Shown here in pieces: positions 11,548-23,789 of a DNA stretch of 64,000 nucleotides. The stretch comes from Budorcas taxicolor. Lineage: Eukaryota; Chordata; Mammalia; Artiodactyla; Bovidae. Made by a program: the position numbers and the translations under genes. The notes below the pieces were generated by a model. That model searched no databases. It was not told the DNA's origin and saw only the letters and a list, made by a program, of their open reading frames with translations. The stretch covers positions 19,575,775-19,639,774 of the forward strand of contig NC_068935.1 of NCBI RefSeq assembly GCF_023091745.1, in the 5' to 3' direction. Within the stretch, counting starts at the first letter, position 1. Each line of letters starts with the position of its first letter.

Positions 11548-13139
11548 AATGGGGTAGAGTGAGCTGCAGAGTTTCTGAGCTTCAGAGTTCCCGGCCCTGA
11601 GTCAGTCAGATGGGAATGTGGTGTGTGTTGGGGATGCGCTTCAGGAAGAAAACAATGAGGTGGATTGACGGGGCTGGATTTCAGAGTTCATGTTGGCAAA
11701 TAAAGGAATGGGAGATCAGACAGGGAATAACCCACATCTGGAGGAGTGAGGAGATTACCTGAGTTCCCCAAGCTGGTATGTGTAGACGCAGGAGGCTGCC
11801 TAGCCAAATATAGCTGTAGGCCGTCATGGATTAGTTGACCGGGGCAGCTGGGAAGCTGCCACTGAGAATGGGTATAATTGAAACTTGAATGGAGGCAGTG
11901 AGCAAGGGCCCACCCAGGGTGGGATCGTGTGCCAGGGATCTCCACACCTGTGTATTTCGCCTAGCCTTCTCTTTGGACACCCCAGTGACATCCCACCTGC
12001 TCCTTGCAGAACTCTCACCTTCTATCACTGGCAAAGTCTCACCCAGGACCACCTTGTCTACACTGCCCTTTTTTCCCTCCATCCAAACCATATTATTTTT
12101 TTCCTCCAGGCTCTATCATGTTAGGAGCATAAACCTGATAGGCAAGTGTGCAGTAGATGTTACTGGTTGATAATGTCTTAATAACATTTTCATTTGAATG
12201 GGAGCTTACAATGCCTTTGCTAGAAGCAGGGATTATCAAGGGGACTTGGGCTTAGAGAAAAGGGGTGTTGGGATGGGGTGAGGATGGGGGTAGAGGTGGG
12301 AATTTGAGAAGGGGGCCTTTGAGTGACCTTTGCATAAGGATAGTCCTGGTTATCTCTTAAATACGTGGAAAGAGGCTTCCCCCATTCCCCTCCCTGCCCG
12401 CTCCACATTCTGCCTACCTTGTTCCTGCATTCCATTATCCTGCCAGGAATAACTGTATTAATTAAAACAACCTTCAGATGCAGAGAAAATGCCCAATTTG
12501 GTTTGGAGATAGAAGCTCTTCCTGAGTTGTCCAGGACCGCACAGAACTAAAGCTGGGACTCTGAGAGCTCATGTTCACAGCTTCCTTGGACACTAAATTT
12601 AACAGATGGGACACTTCAATCCAGGCCACAGTTGTCAAAAACCACAGTTTAAATCAGTCACAGACAACTGTTTCATTCCCCACACTTGCCTGGGTGTAAC
12701 AACTGCAGGAATGCCTCTGCTTAAATTACACTTGGTGACACCACAGGGAGAGACATGTCTCGGCCACATTCATTCTCCATCCTTTCTGAGCTTCTTTTAT
12801 AGCAGGGGTCAGTGCCCTTTCCCAAATGGGGTGCCAGGGCACTGAACTGTGCTCTTTTATGGTCCCAGTGTTATGTTGGTATATATATTCGATCATGGCA
12901 AGGTGGGAGGGTGATGAGGTAGGAGGGAGAGGACGGGGTTATACTGAGTGTCACAGAAGGGGGTGTTTACCCAAGGATGAGCTAGAGACATGGCAGCCCT
13001 GGGAGATGACTTACAAAACTAAATGGTGAGGAGCAGTTGTACCTATGGCCTGTGACCTGTGTGCCTGTAATAACCAGTCTATGTATCATCACCTGGAATC
13101 CAGCTGCAAGGTACCATCTCCAGCATTATGGAATCCACT
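11548..13139. other. intergenic, nothing recognised
   Basis: No repeat family or gene could be named with confidence. Open frames of 60-95 codons on both strands show no recognisable protein. Confidence 0.4.
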
Positions 13140-13300
13140 CACACATCTATCCATCCAGGCATTTACTGAGTGACCACTCTGGGCCCATACACTGTGCCAG
13201 GTGCTGGGAACACAGATGTGAATGACATAGTGTCTGCCTTTAAGGAGCTTGGAATCTAGCTCCGAGAGTTCAACTATTAACCCACCCTAGAATGCACTGT
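13140..13300 (+). mobile_element. L2 LINE 3' fragment
   Basis: GCATTTACTGAGTGACCACTC, ACTGTGCCAGGTGCTGGGAA, GTGAATGACATAGTG and AAGGAGCTTGGAATCTAG follow the L2 3' consensus order. Confidence 0.85.
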
Positions 13301-13430
13301 CAATCATTCCACTAAGCACATGCTGGTACTTGGCTCTGCACCGCACTGATTGGTGGAGATGTAGAGTTACAAAGGAAAAGAACCAAGTCGTTGACCTTAA
13401 GAAGATTCCAGTATGGTAGCACAGAGAGAC

Positions 13431-13763
13431 AGGCTTCCCCGGTAGCTCAGCTGGTAAAGAATCCACCTGAAATGCATGAGACCCCAGTTCGATTCCTGGG
13501 TTTGGAAGATCCCTTGGAGAAGGCATAGGCTACCCACTCCAGTATTCTTGGGCTTCCCTGATGGCGCAGATGGTAAAGAATCTGCCTGCAATGCAGGAGG
13601 CCTGGGTTCGATCCCTGGGTTGGGAAGATCCTCTGGAAGTGGGCATGGCAACCCACCCCAGTATTCTTGCCTGAAGAATCCCTGTGGACAGAGGAGCCTG
13701 GCGGCTACAGTCCCATGGGATCTCAAAGAGTAGGACACAACTGCATGACTACACAGCGCAGCA
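13431..13763 (+). mobile_element. tandem or nested Bov-tA SINE pair
   Basis: Two tRNA-derived heads occur in direct orientation (GGCTTCCCCGGTAGCTCAGC at 13431 and GGGCTTCCCTGATGGCGCAG at about 13550). The first is followed by a short A-unit piece ending at CCAGTATTCTTG and the second by a full A unit. B boxes are near-canonical (AGTTCGATTCC and GGTTCGATCCC). Confidence 0.88.
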
Positions 13764-14147
13764 CACAGTGTGGAGAGAAACATAGACATGTCCATTTATT
13801 CCATGTGGCTTAGATGAGTTTCCAAGACACCATCCAACAGAAGATCCTTAGAAGTTGGGAGCAAGGGATCTGGGGGAGGCAGACTCATGTCTGAGTCTTG
13901 TCCTGTCATATTACCAGGCTTCTAGGAAGGGGCTTGGTAAGCATTTGTTATTTTTGTTTGAGGAATGATCCCTTTCATCACTCCCTTTGCATGAGAAAAA
14001 AATGAAACACTTAAGCTAGAGAAATATAAGTGAAATAAAGCAGGGAGGTGTCCTGATGAACAGATTATTGTCTACTTCTGGTTCATGGACTTTGGAGCTT
14101 CTTCAGCTGGTCGTCAGCCTGTCAGGGCACCCACTACCTTGTACTGG

Positions 14148-14489
14148 CAGTTCTCAATCTGGAGGTCTCTAAAGGGAGTAACTGGTGCTCTTAAGTTATT
14201 TTTTAAAAAAACATTTGTAAAAAGTCTAATAGAAATGGTACATTTGGCCAAGACAAAGCCACAGAAAGCTAAGTACAATATCATGTTTCTTCGCTTTTGA
14301 CTGGAATTATATTAGCTTGGTATAGTTATCTCATGCAGATCTGAAGCACTGAGCGAGTAAAAATTGGGAAAATGAATTATTCCATAATAAATGTAGTTTT
14401 GCTAGATAAAAAAATTTTCCAAATGTGGGGCCCACAGGGGAAAGAGTAATAAGAGGGATCCTTAGTGGTGAAAAGGTTGGAAATCACTG
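14148..14489. mobile_element. possible hAT-Charlie (MER1-type) DNA transposon
   Basis: The segment begins CAGTTCTCAATCTGG and ends GGTTGGAAATCACTG, which resemble imperfect hAT/Charlie inverted ends. The inner sequence is AT-rich and non-coding. No clear 8-bp duplication is visible. Confidence 0.4.
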
Positions 14490-15191
14490 GCCTCTACGTC
14501 TGGATGCCAAAGTTTGGCTGCATATTCAAAGCCTATGACCACAGAATCCTGGGATTATTGGCAGCTGACACCCCTGATGTGGTTCCTGTTGGAAAAGCAA
14601 ACATGCTCCCTGCCCAGCTTTCTAAAGTGTTATACATTAACCGGCTCACAAAGCACCATTCACGGGGGGATGGGGTTTTTTTGGATCACGGTTTACTGTG
14701 TTTTCGTACCTGCAGTGAAAGAACATTTCAGAGGAAGCATAGGCTTGCCTGAAATCTACAAAGCTATGCTATTGCTGGGCAAGCGCAGAGCTCCTTGTAA
14801 CTTAACGGGGCTGGAATAAGCTGTCCACACCTTTCTCCTCATCAACAGTTTTCATCCACTACCTCTGAGAATACACATTACATGAACACACTGGAAACAA
14901 GAACATTCATCGGGTATAAGCGAAAGAGGAGGGACTCTGCAGGCTGGCAGGATGGTGTGGGAGGAGATTTGGAAGTGGCCTTGTCAAAGAATCATTCCCA
15001 CTCTTCCCATTGTCTGAAAAAGTTTCCTGGAGGAGGCTCAGAAATGCAGGCAAAAGTAGCGCTGAGGTTTCTGCAGAGAGAAGGAGCTCTCTAAAATATG
15101 TATTCTAACCCACATTTGAAATTTTTTTAAGACAGTAATTGTGATAAAATACACATAACATAATATTTCCCATCATAATCATTTTTAAGTA

Positions 15192-15399
15192 CAGTTGACC
15201 GTCTAACAACACAGGGGTTAGGGGTGCTACACTCCATGCAGTTGAAAATCCAGCCTCCATATCCACAGTTCTGCTTTCACAGATTCAACCAATTGAGAAT
15301 TATAATCCTGTAACATGTATCTGTTGAGAAAAAAATGTGTGTATTAAGTAGGCCTGCACAGTTCAGAACAACAAACCCATGTTGTTCAAGGGTCAGCTG
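15192..15399. mobile_element. Tigger-type (TcMar) non-autonomous DNA transposon
   Basis: The ends CAGTTGACCGTCTAACAACA and TGTTGTTCAAGGGTCAGCTG are imperfect inverted repeats. TA dinucleotides flank it (15190-15191 and 15400-15401), as expected for the mariner superfamily. L1 sequence resumes on both sides. Confidence 0.82.
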
Positions 15400-16056
15400 T
15401 ATATGGTCAGCTGTGTTAAGTATATTTACATTGTTCTGAAGCAGATATCCGAAAATTTTTACCTTTCATGACTACAATTCTATGCTCATTAAACAAAAAC
15501 TTCCACTTTCTCCTCCTCTCACCCCCTGGTAATCACTGTTCTACCTTCTGTTTCTATTAATTCGACTACTTTAGATATGTCATAGAGACGAATCGCACTG
15601 GCTTCTTTCACTTAGTGTAATGCTCTTCAAGTTCATCCATATTTTAGCATGTGTCAGAATTTCCTTCCTTTTTAAGGCTGAATAATATTCCATTCTATAT
15701 TTATGCCACATTATGTTTATCCATTTGTCTGTCAATGGACACTTGGGTTGCTTACACATTTCTTGGCACTTGTGAATAATGCTGCTAAGAACATAAGCAT
15801 GCAACTATCTCATTGAGCTCCTGCTTTCAATTCTTTTGGATATATACCCATAAGTGGGATTAATGAATCATATGGCAGCCCTATTTTTAATTTTTTGAAG
15901 AACTGCCATACTGTTTTCCAGAGTGGCTGCACTACTTTGCATTCCCAGCAGCAATGAATAAGGGTTCCAAATTCTCCAAATCATTGACCCGTCTTGTCAT
16001 TTTCTCTCTTTTTTTGTTATATATTTATATATTAAATGATAGCCATCCTAATGTCT

Positions 16057-16265
16057 GTGAGGGGCTTCCTAGGTGGCCTAATGATTAAGAATCCGCCTGC
16101 CAAGCAAGAGATGTGAGTTCAATCCCTGGGTCAGGAAGGTCCCCAGAAGAAGGAAATGGCAACACATTCCAGTATTCTTGCTTGAGAAATTCCTCAGACA
16201 GAGCAGGAGCTACAGTTCATGGGGCCGCAAAAGAGTCAGACACAATTTAGCAACTAAACAACAAT
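16057..16265 (+). mobile_element. Bov-tA SINE inserted in L1M
   Basis: GGGGCTTCCTAGGTGGCCTA head, GAGTTCAATCCCTGG B-box region and a shortened A unit (GGGCTACAG partly lost), ending TAGCAACTAAACAACAA. Confidence 0.88.
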
Positions 16266-16540
16266 GGGTGTGAAGGGGTATCTCATTGTGGTTCTGATTT
16301 GCATTTCTCTAGTAGTGATGTTGAGTATTTTTTCATGCATCCGTTGACCGCTTGTGTATCCTGTCTCTTTGATTCCTTTTCCCATATTTTATTTGGGTTA
16401 TTTTGTTGTTGCTGAATTGTAAGAGCTATTTATGTATCCCACACATTAACCTCATATCAGATATATAATCTGCAGATATTTTCTTCCATGCCATAGGTTG
16501 CCTTTTCACTTTGCTGATTGTGCCCTTTGATACTTCAGCC

Positions 16541-17024
16541 CACATTTTTAAAGACAAGGAAAATATGATAAAATGAAGAAAGAACTGGCAAGAATGATGC
16601 CTCGGGGCCTCATTGGGTGATTCTACCAAGTCCTTTGAACTCTGTTCTTGGATTCCAGTCTTCCTGGTGATGTTCCTACCAAGCCTTTTGTACACTGCTT
16701 GGTCTTTATCCCATTAGCTCTAGCCTGCTTCTAGAGAGAACATGCCCCATTCTAAGTACCATCTGCCTTTAACACCCCACCACTTTCTTGCTTCCTCCAT
16801 GCCTGTGAGATCTGCTCTGTCATCCTGCAGTAGCTTCAGCCTTGGGTGTTGTAACACAGCAGCCTCAAATACACTTGCAACCTCTCTGTCATGCCAGGCA
16901 GAGACGAGTTTGAACTCTCTGCTTTTATGGCAACCTTCATGGTGGGACTGAGTGTAGAGGCGGTTTGCTGTATGTATCAGAAGTTCTCCGAAATTTGATG
17001 TATGACCCAGGAGGGCACCCAAAG
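16541..17024. other. intergenic, nothing recognised
   Basis: A 100-codon minus-strand frame (16720-17022) has no recognisable homology. Confidence 0.4.
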
Positions 17025-17200
17025 CCGGTGATCTGTGACAACCTGGAGGGATGGGGTGGGGAGGGAGGTGGGAGGGGGTTCAGGGTGGGAGGGACACATG
17101 TATACCTGTGGCCAATTCATACTGAGGTATGGCAAAAAACCATCACAATATTGTAAAGTAATTATCCTCTAATTAAAGTTAATAAAGAAAATTAAAAAAA
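17025..17200 (+). mobile_element. ruminant-type L1 3' end fragment
   Basis: GATGGGGTGGGGAGGGAGGT, CACATGTATACCTGTGGCC, GGTATGGCAAAAAACCATCA and AATATTGTAAAGTAATTATC then an A-rich tail. It is a diverged relative of the L1 3'UTRs at 4610-4848 and 41564. Confidence 0.75.
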
Positions 17201-17849
17201 ATTAAAATAGCTAAGGTGGTAAATGTTATGTTTTGTTTATTTTACCACAGTAAAAAAATTACATAGGTGGTAACTGGAAAAGAAAGAAAAAGAACATCAT
17301 TCTATCACTTCCTGACTGTTGACAGGTCATTTCAACTCTCTGAGCCCCTCTTTCCTATTTGTAAACATGAGGATAGCACCTCCCCACCCCACTCTGCTGG
17401 GATTTGGTGAGCCTTGCTTGGGATAAAGCTTGTGTGGTGCTGAGCTCAGCTCCTGGTGCATCTCAGGAGAGCTGGGCTATTGGAAGTTTCTCCTTCTGGG
17501 CCCAGACCCTTCAGCCAGAAGGAAGCTCACCCAGCCAGGATGGGGTCCACACAGAAGCTGCACAGCGCTGAGAGGCAGGAACAGAAGTACCTCATCTGCC
17601 CTTGGCCTCTGGTAGCTCTGTGCCCCAAATAGCCCAGACTCTGTGAGAGGCTGGCACTGCCCAGCAGAAGGCCCCTACGTGTCCCTCTCTTGGTGACTCG
17701 TTTCTGTGGCTCTCAGATCTCCCTGGCCTGGAGTTCTTACTATCTTCTGACTCATTTCCCTCCAGCCAGAACTAAAACCTTTTTTTCCCTCACCTTCCCT
17801 CCCTTGGTGAGATTTCATCCTCAACAAGCCCTGTAGGGTCTACTTCCTG

Positions 17850-18470
17850 TTGGCCTGCACTGCCCTGACCCTTGTCCAAGCTGTTATCAGTTCTCTCCTG
17901 GATCAAGGATGTCAATGCCCAGGGCAAATGCTCTCCTTATCTCTTGCTCCAGGGTCCCTCCAGTCCAGTCTCTACAGGAGGGCAACAGGAATGACCTACC
18001 TTCAACTTGTATCTGTTCATCTAACTCTCCTGCTTAAAACTTGTAAATACCTCCCTGGGTGCTCTTCAAAGGGGAAGTTCAACCTCCTTAACTTTGCCTA
18101 CAGGCCTCTGTGCTCTGGCTTCTGTCTAATCTCCACACTCAACAGCGCAGCCATGTTGGAGATCTTTCGGTTGCTCCAACTAACTTTTTTCAGGGCTTTC
18201 ATGTATTGTTTCCCCCTAACCTGGAACATCCCTGCTCCCTCTGGCTAACTTTTCTTCATCTGTAAGTCTCAGTTAAGAAGTCACTTGCTCTGTGAAGGCT
18301 CTTCAAACTACTCCTCAAGCTGAATTAGGTGCCCTACAGATAACCCTGCCATTTTGCATTTTCTCATATTACTGTCTCCCCTAGCTAGACTTGGAGTTCT
18401 GTGAGGTCAGGAGCCATGTCTGTTTACCCCAGAACAGTACTCAGCATGCAGCAAGTTGTATGTGGTCAGA
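17850..18470 (+). mobile_element. L2 LINE 3' portion
   Basis: AAGTTCAACCTCCTTAACTT, GCCTCTGTGCTCTGGCTTCT, CCTAACCTGGAACATCCCTG, GAAGTCACTTGCTCTGTGAAGG and CTTGGAGTTCTGTGAGGTCAG follow the L2 3' consensus. The 132-codon open frame here is this fossil. Confidence 0.85.
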
Positions 18471-18479
18471 AGACTGAAT

Positions 18480-18735
18480 CCCTATTTACCTCGGCAACGT
18501 GGTCTTCATCTCCTCACTCCCCTGCCCTCCACCTCACTGGAGGACTTTCAGACCCCCAGACACATTGCACATGGGCCAGACCCTTTGACTTTGTGCGTAC
18601 TGCTCTTTCTGGCTGAAATGCCCCAGCTCTCCTCTCCCCCTCCCCCAGTCCTCCTTCACCAAACAAACTCCAACTTGTTGTTGAAACCTCGGCTCAGGTT
18701 TCATCTCAGTGAACCTGATGCCTGAAGGGGATCAT
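18480..18735 (+). mobile_element. second L2-like fragment
   Basis: GACTTTGTGCGTACTGCTC, TGGCTGAAATGCCC and GAAACCTCGGCTCAGGTTTCA have L2 3'-end character. It directly follows the first fragment. Confidence 0.5.
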
Positions 18736-19240
18736 TAAAATAAAGATTTATTCTCGGCAGGGTAATTCTTAGCTCATTCTTCATCATTAATGGTTTATTA
18801 TTCTAGCTCCAATATCTAGCAGCCTTCATCACCCCACCCCAGAGGCCAGACTGCCCCTCCTCTGGGCTCTCCCATCTCCTTGCAGCACCTCCATTATAGC
18901 ACTTTCTCAAGGCTTTGGGTGATGGGGTTTTGTTTGTTTGCTTAAGTCAGTTGGTTTCACTTGCTTTACTTTTGTTTTTTTCCCTGGAGAAGGTAGGAGG
19001 ACATTGTGTGACCTTAACCCTTCTGGCTCCTTGTAAGGGGACCTCGGCTCATTTCTTCAATTAAAAGGAGACATAAATTCTGTCCCCTTCCCCACCCTTT
19101 GTCTTCTTGCAACCAGTGTACCCGCTCATTGCTGAGACAAACCAGGGCTGCTTCCCTTTCAGGAAGCATCATTTTTCCAATTAGCCTTTGATTAGAAGCA
19201 GTACCATTGCAGCTGGGCTGATTTTAGTGCCTGCTAGTGA
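18736..19240. other. intergenic, nothing recognised
   Basis: This is unique-looking sequence with pyrimidine-rich stretches and no supportable feature. Confidence 0.45.
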
Positions 19241-19245
19241 TAGGC

Positions 19246-19395
19246 AGCCTGGTCATACGGAAAGAGCACACACCCATGAGTCCCCAGTGCTAGCCCATCT
19301 CTGCCTCTACCCCAGTGTTTGAATGTGGGCAACTTCCCTTCCTTCCCTGGGCCTCACTTTCCTTCTCTTCTGAATGATGGTGGAGTTTGAATGCA
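19246..19395 (+). mobile_element. MIR SINE fragment
   Basis: CTGGTCATACGGAAAGAGCA, TGGGCAACTTCCCTTCCTTC and GGGCCTCACTTTCCTTCTC follow MIR order. Confidence 0.65.
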
Positions 19396-19432
19396 ATGTT
19401 TTGCTACTTAAAGTAAGATCTGTGCACCAGTG

Positions 19433-19640
19433 GGACTTCCCTAGTGGCTCAGTGGCAAAGAATTTGCCTGCAATGCAGGAGATGTGGGTTTAATGCCTGG
19501 GTCAGGAAGATCCCCTGGAGGAGGAAATGGCAACCCATTGCAGTATTCTTGCCTGGAGAATCCTCATGGACAGAGGAGCCTGGCGGGCTACAGTTCATGG
19601 GGTTGCAGAGTCAGACACAACTGAGCAACTGAGCATGCAC
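19433..19640 (+). mobile_element. Bov-tA SINE
   Basis: GGGACTTCCCTAGTGGCTCAG head, GCAATGCAGGAGATGTGGG and a complete A unit ending CTGAGCAACTGAGC. Confidence 0.93.
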
Positions 19641-20030
19641 ACCCACACCACGCACCAGGAGCATGGAACATCCATAGGCAGCTTGTTAGAAATGCAGAAT
19701 CTGCCCCAAACCTTGTAAACTAGACTCTACATTTTAACAAGATCATCAGGTGTTTCTATCCACAACAAAGTTTGAGAAAGTGCTGGGAACTTCCCAGATG
19801 AAAGAATCACTGAGGCTCTTGTTAAACATTCAGTTTCCTTGGCCACTGTCCTGGAGTCCTAATCAAGTGGGACTGGGATGGACTCCCAGAACTTGTAATT
19901 GTGACAAGTACCCCGTGTGACTCATATCCCTGGGGAAGTATGAGGGACACTGGGCGAGTGGTTTATAAGGGTTCTTCCACCTTGGACATTCTACAGTTCT
20001 GTATGCAGCTGGTTCATTACTGAGGATAAT

Positions 20031-20032
<2 letters not shown>

Positions 20033-20072
<40 letters not shown>

Positions 20073-20087
20073 TTGTGTGTGTGTGCG
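20033..20087. repeat. (GT)n microsatellite next to a SINE
   Basis: (GT)18 runs from 20033 to 20068; a short ATATTT interruption and another GT stretch follow, abutting the tail side of the reverse-oriented Bov-tA. Confidence 0.95.
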
Positions 20088-20292
20088 TGCTCAGTTGTGT
20101 CCGACTCTTTGCAACTCCATGGACTGCAGCCTGCCAGGCTCCTCTGTCCATGGAATTTTCCAGGCAAGAATACTGGAGCAGGTTGCCATCTCTTCTCCAG
20201 GGGATCGTCCCAACCCAGGGGTCAAACCGGCGTCTCCTGCGTCTTCTGCATTGGCAGGTGGATTCTTGACCACTAGCGCCACCTGGGAAGCT
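20088..20292 (-). mobile_element. Bov-tA SINE
   Basis: Reverse orientation: A unit (GACTGCAGCCTGCCAGGCTCC) then the tRNA-derived head ending CTAGCGCCACCTGGGAAGC. Confidence 0.93.
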
Positions 20293-20299
20293 GAGGAGT

Positions 20300-21280
20300 C
20301 AATAGTGGTACAGAATGCAGACCCCTAGGACTTACCCTTCTTTAAATCGGGTAAAGAATTTTCAGAAGCATTTAGGGCTATGCAGGTGGGGGATGGGGTG
20401 AAGGAAAAGGGATTACAGCAACTGAAGGCAAGTCTTTTTGAGTGGGGAAAATCAGCAGCCTCCAGTGTTCAAAGAGAAATTACCTGCTTACTCAACACTG
20501 TTTGCTTGAAGCAATCAGGCTTGATACAATCAGACTATCTGAAAGACCCTCTTGGAGCACTGAAAGGGAGGACTAGAGACAGAGGGGCAGCGTCTCTCCC
20601 ATACTGGCAATGGGATCCAGGAGACAGGGCAGACGAGTTAACAAGGAAACCTAGGGAAAGCCTCTCCTGGAAGGGAATCACAATTTCTGAATCCTCAGTG
20701 TGGATGTGTGTCCTGACAAGGGATGTTTTCCCATTTGTTGAGTGTATTTATATATAGACTTTAAGAAACGTCTAAAAATGAAATCACATTTAGTTATATG
20801 TTTAACGAATCACCTTTATTTGGAAAAAGAAAAAAATTACATAAGATCAGGACTGCCCTGGAAAGTCCAGGATAGAAAGTGGCCAGTTTTTCTCCAAGTT
20901 AGAATTTGTTTTTCTTATAAATATGCCTTAAGTTCCGTTGCTGGTAGGTTTTGGCTACATCTGAGATTTAGACAGGTGGGGAGAATGTGGAAGGGCATTC
21001 AGAGGGTATTTTTCTGGGCAGAGAAAGAAGGGTAGACTCTGTCAGCAATAGTGAAGTGTGAATGAGCACAGCATATCCAGGGCTCGAGTCAGGGGAGGAG
21101 GTGGACAAGAAGGAGGCTGCTGAGCTGTCCGGAGCTGAGGACCAAGTCTGGTGACAAGGGAAGCCAGGACTGAATTGCTCAAGTCAGGGCTTTCCCTGGG
21201 TCGTATTCTCCCATATATCCAGTTGGCCCACCAAATCCTGCTGATTCTGTATCAACTGCCCTTTCCTCTCTGCCTCCACT
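20300..21280. other. intergenic, nothing recognised
   Basis: Plus-strand frames of 125 and 97 codons (20380-20757 and 20742-21035) overlap but have no recognisable domain or gene-like context. Confidence 0.4.
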
Positions 21281-21286
21281 GAGTGC

Positions 21287-21506
21287 TGCATGCAAAGTTG
21301 CTTCAGTCGTGTCTAACTCTTTGCAACCGTATAGACTGTAGCCCACCAGGCTCCTCTGTCCATAGAATTCTCCAGGCAAGAATACTGGAGTGAGTTGCCA
21401 TTTCCTTTTCCAGGGGATCTTCCCAATCCAGGGATTCAACCCACGTCTCTTACATCTCCTGCTTTGGCAGGTGGGTTCTTTACCAGTAGCGCCACCTGAG
21501 AAGCCC
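21287..21506 (-). mobile_element. Bov-tA SINE
   Basis: Reverse orientation with complete A unit and head (TTTACCAGTAGCGCCACCTG then GAAGCCC). Confidence 0.93.
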
Positions 21507-21880
21507 TGCCTCCACTTATCTGACCTTGATTTACATTCTCTCATGTCCTCATCTGGACTCTAGCAACAGCTGCAAAGATCCACTCTCAGTATGTCTTTAT
21601 GTATGCAAGGTTTTTTGTTGTTGTTTTTTTTTTTTCCCTCAAGCTCAAAAGGGCTATCTTTCTCCAGAAAACTGAATATACAGAGATCTTATCAAAGTTA
21701 ACTGCCTCTTGAGTCTTTGCTCTACTGGGCAAAGATGCAAACCCCTCTAACTTAAATGATCCATGAGCTCATAGATGCTACTTAGGTCCTCACTGAGTCC
21801 TTGTGAAAAGGAAGCGGAATTCACAAAGGTAGGGGTTCTCAAACTAGAGAGGTTCCTAGAAACTGCCAGTTGTGGTGGGT

Positions 21881-22085
21881 GGTTTAGTCACTCAGTTGTG
21901 TCCGAGTCTTTCTGACCTCATGGACTGTAGCCCATCAGGCTCCTCTGTCCATGGAATTCTCCAGGCAAGAATACTGGAGTGGGTTGCCATTTCCTTCTCC
22001 AGGGGAATCTTCCTGACCCAGGGATCGAAACCAGGTCTCCTGGACTAGCAGGCAGATTCTCTTCTGACTGAGCTATCAGGGAATC
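21881..22085 (-). mobile_element. Bov-tA SINE
   Basis: Reverse orientation: TGGACTGTAGCCCATCAGGC and AGGCAAGAATACTGGAGTGG, then a diverged head (GACTGAGCTATCAGGGAATCC). Confidence 0.92.
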
Positions 22086-22283
22086 CTCCGGAGGGCTTAT
22101 AAAAACAGGAATTGCTGGGCCCCACCTCCCCAGTTTTTGGTCCAGTGGAGGTGGTGTGGGACCTGAGGATTTGCATTTCTGGCAAGTGCCTGGGTGGTGC
22201 TGATGCTCTGTGAGCACTTGAAGATAAAAACCCATTTTTATCTCTATATCCCCATGGTCTTTGCATAGGGCCACTGTTGAAAG

Positions 22284-22494
22284 AGGGCTTCCCAGGTGGC
22301 GCTTGTGGTAAAGAACCTGCCTGTCAATCCAGGAGATTTAAGAGATGCGGGTTCAATCCCTGGATCAGGAAGATCCCCTGGAGGAGGGCATGGCAACCCA
22401 CTCTAATATTCTTGCCTGGAGAATCCCATGGACAGAGGAGCCTGGTGGCTATGGTCCATAGGGTCATAGAGTAGGACATGACTGAAGAGACTTA
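22284..22494 (+). mobile_element. Bov-tA SINE
   Basis: GGGCTTCCCAGGTGGCGCTT head, a small local duplication in GAGATTTAAGAGATGCGGG, B-box-like GGGTTCAATCCC and a full A unit. Confidence 0.93.
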
Positions 22495-23064
22495 CCTTGG
22501 AAGAAAGTGACACTGTGAGAAATCAGCAATGAGAAAGGCCTGACGATATTGGGGACAAAGACTGGCCTGGCCTGTCCGATTGTTAGATCTTTTCTTTGGA
22601 TTAGAATCACTAAGAAGTCCTCCCCATTTACTTTCATTGTCTCCACCAAAGTGATGGTCACGGGGCTAGTTGATAAAATACTGATTGGAGAAAGCATTCT
22701 TAATCATCTTAGTCCTTGGGAATAGCTAGGATACTGGCAGTTTGCTTCTCCAAACACAGGTCAGATGCAAGCTGCAGGGTTGACCCTCATGGTGAGGTTG
22801 GTCAAACTATTTTCCAGGATCTCTGCCTCCTCTTTCTGTGCCCTTTCCTCCCTCCCTCCCTCTCCATCAATCTCTGCACAAGCCCAACACCTTGTGTTCT
22901 GTTAATAAAATCCTAACTGAGAAAAACACTCAATTAGTCATTTATGCCTGAAGGTGAATAAGATACGTAGGTGTTCCCTCTCCTGGAGAGTAGCTGCAGA
23001 TCAAATCTTGGAGAGAGAAGAGCCACACTGTCAAGGAATTGCAGGCAGCAGGAAAAAGTGTTTT
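22495..23064. other. intergenic, nothing recognised
   Basis: This unique-looking sequence lies between the last SINE and the SRP54 retrocopy. Confidence 0.45.
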
Positions 23065-23618
<554 letters not shown>

Positions 23619-23789
23619 GAGACTTTTCTTGGGCCTCTGAAATAATCGCAGTACTAGAAGTGACCACCTATTCTGATGACGTGGACTAACCTTGGCTTAT
23701 GCATCATTAAACATAAAGAGGCCATTTGATTCCTGCTCAACTCCGGAAGGGAGATCTGAGACCTTACATGTTGTAAATGTGCAGTGCTG

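Larger units (their letters stand above)
15115..16540 (-). mobile_element. L1M 3' region, split by a Tigger element and a Bov-tA
   Basis: Old L1 in reverse orientation: the 3'UTR (ATAAAATACACATAACATAA) comes first, then the ORF2 C-terminal region (GGCTGAATAATATTCCATTC, TTTTGGATATATACCCATAAG, GTATCTCATTGTGGTTCTGA). It is continuous across 15192-15399 and 16057-16265, which hold later insertions. Confidence 0.85.

Noticed and set aside
13431..13763. tRNA genes (near-canonical B boxes in SINE heads here and at other Bov-tA copies)
   Set aside because: They are tRNA-derived SINE heads without an intact cloverleaf or acceptor stem.
17850..18248. 132-codon plus-strand ORF
   Set aside because: It lies entirely in an L2 3' fossil.
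20033..20328. Plus-strand ORFs starting MCVCVCV
   Set aside because: They are a translation of the GT repeat and the adjacent SINE in three frames.
1..23060. Exons of CAPN6, the gene expected downstream of DCX by mammalian synteny
   Set aside because: I found no calpain-like coding stretch on either strand, so CAPN6 probably begins beyond position 1.
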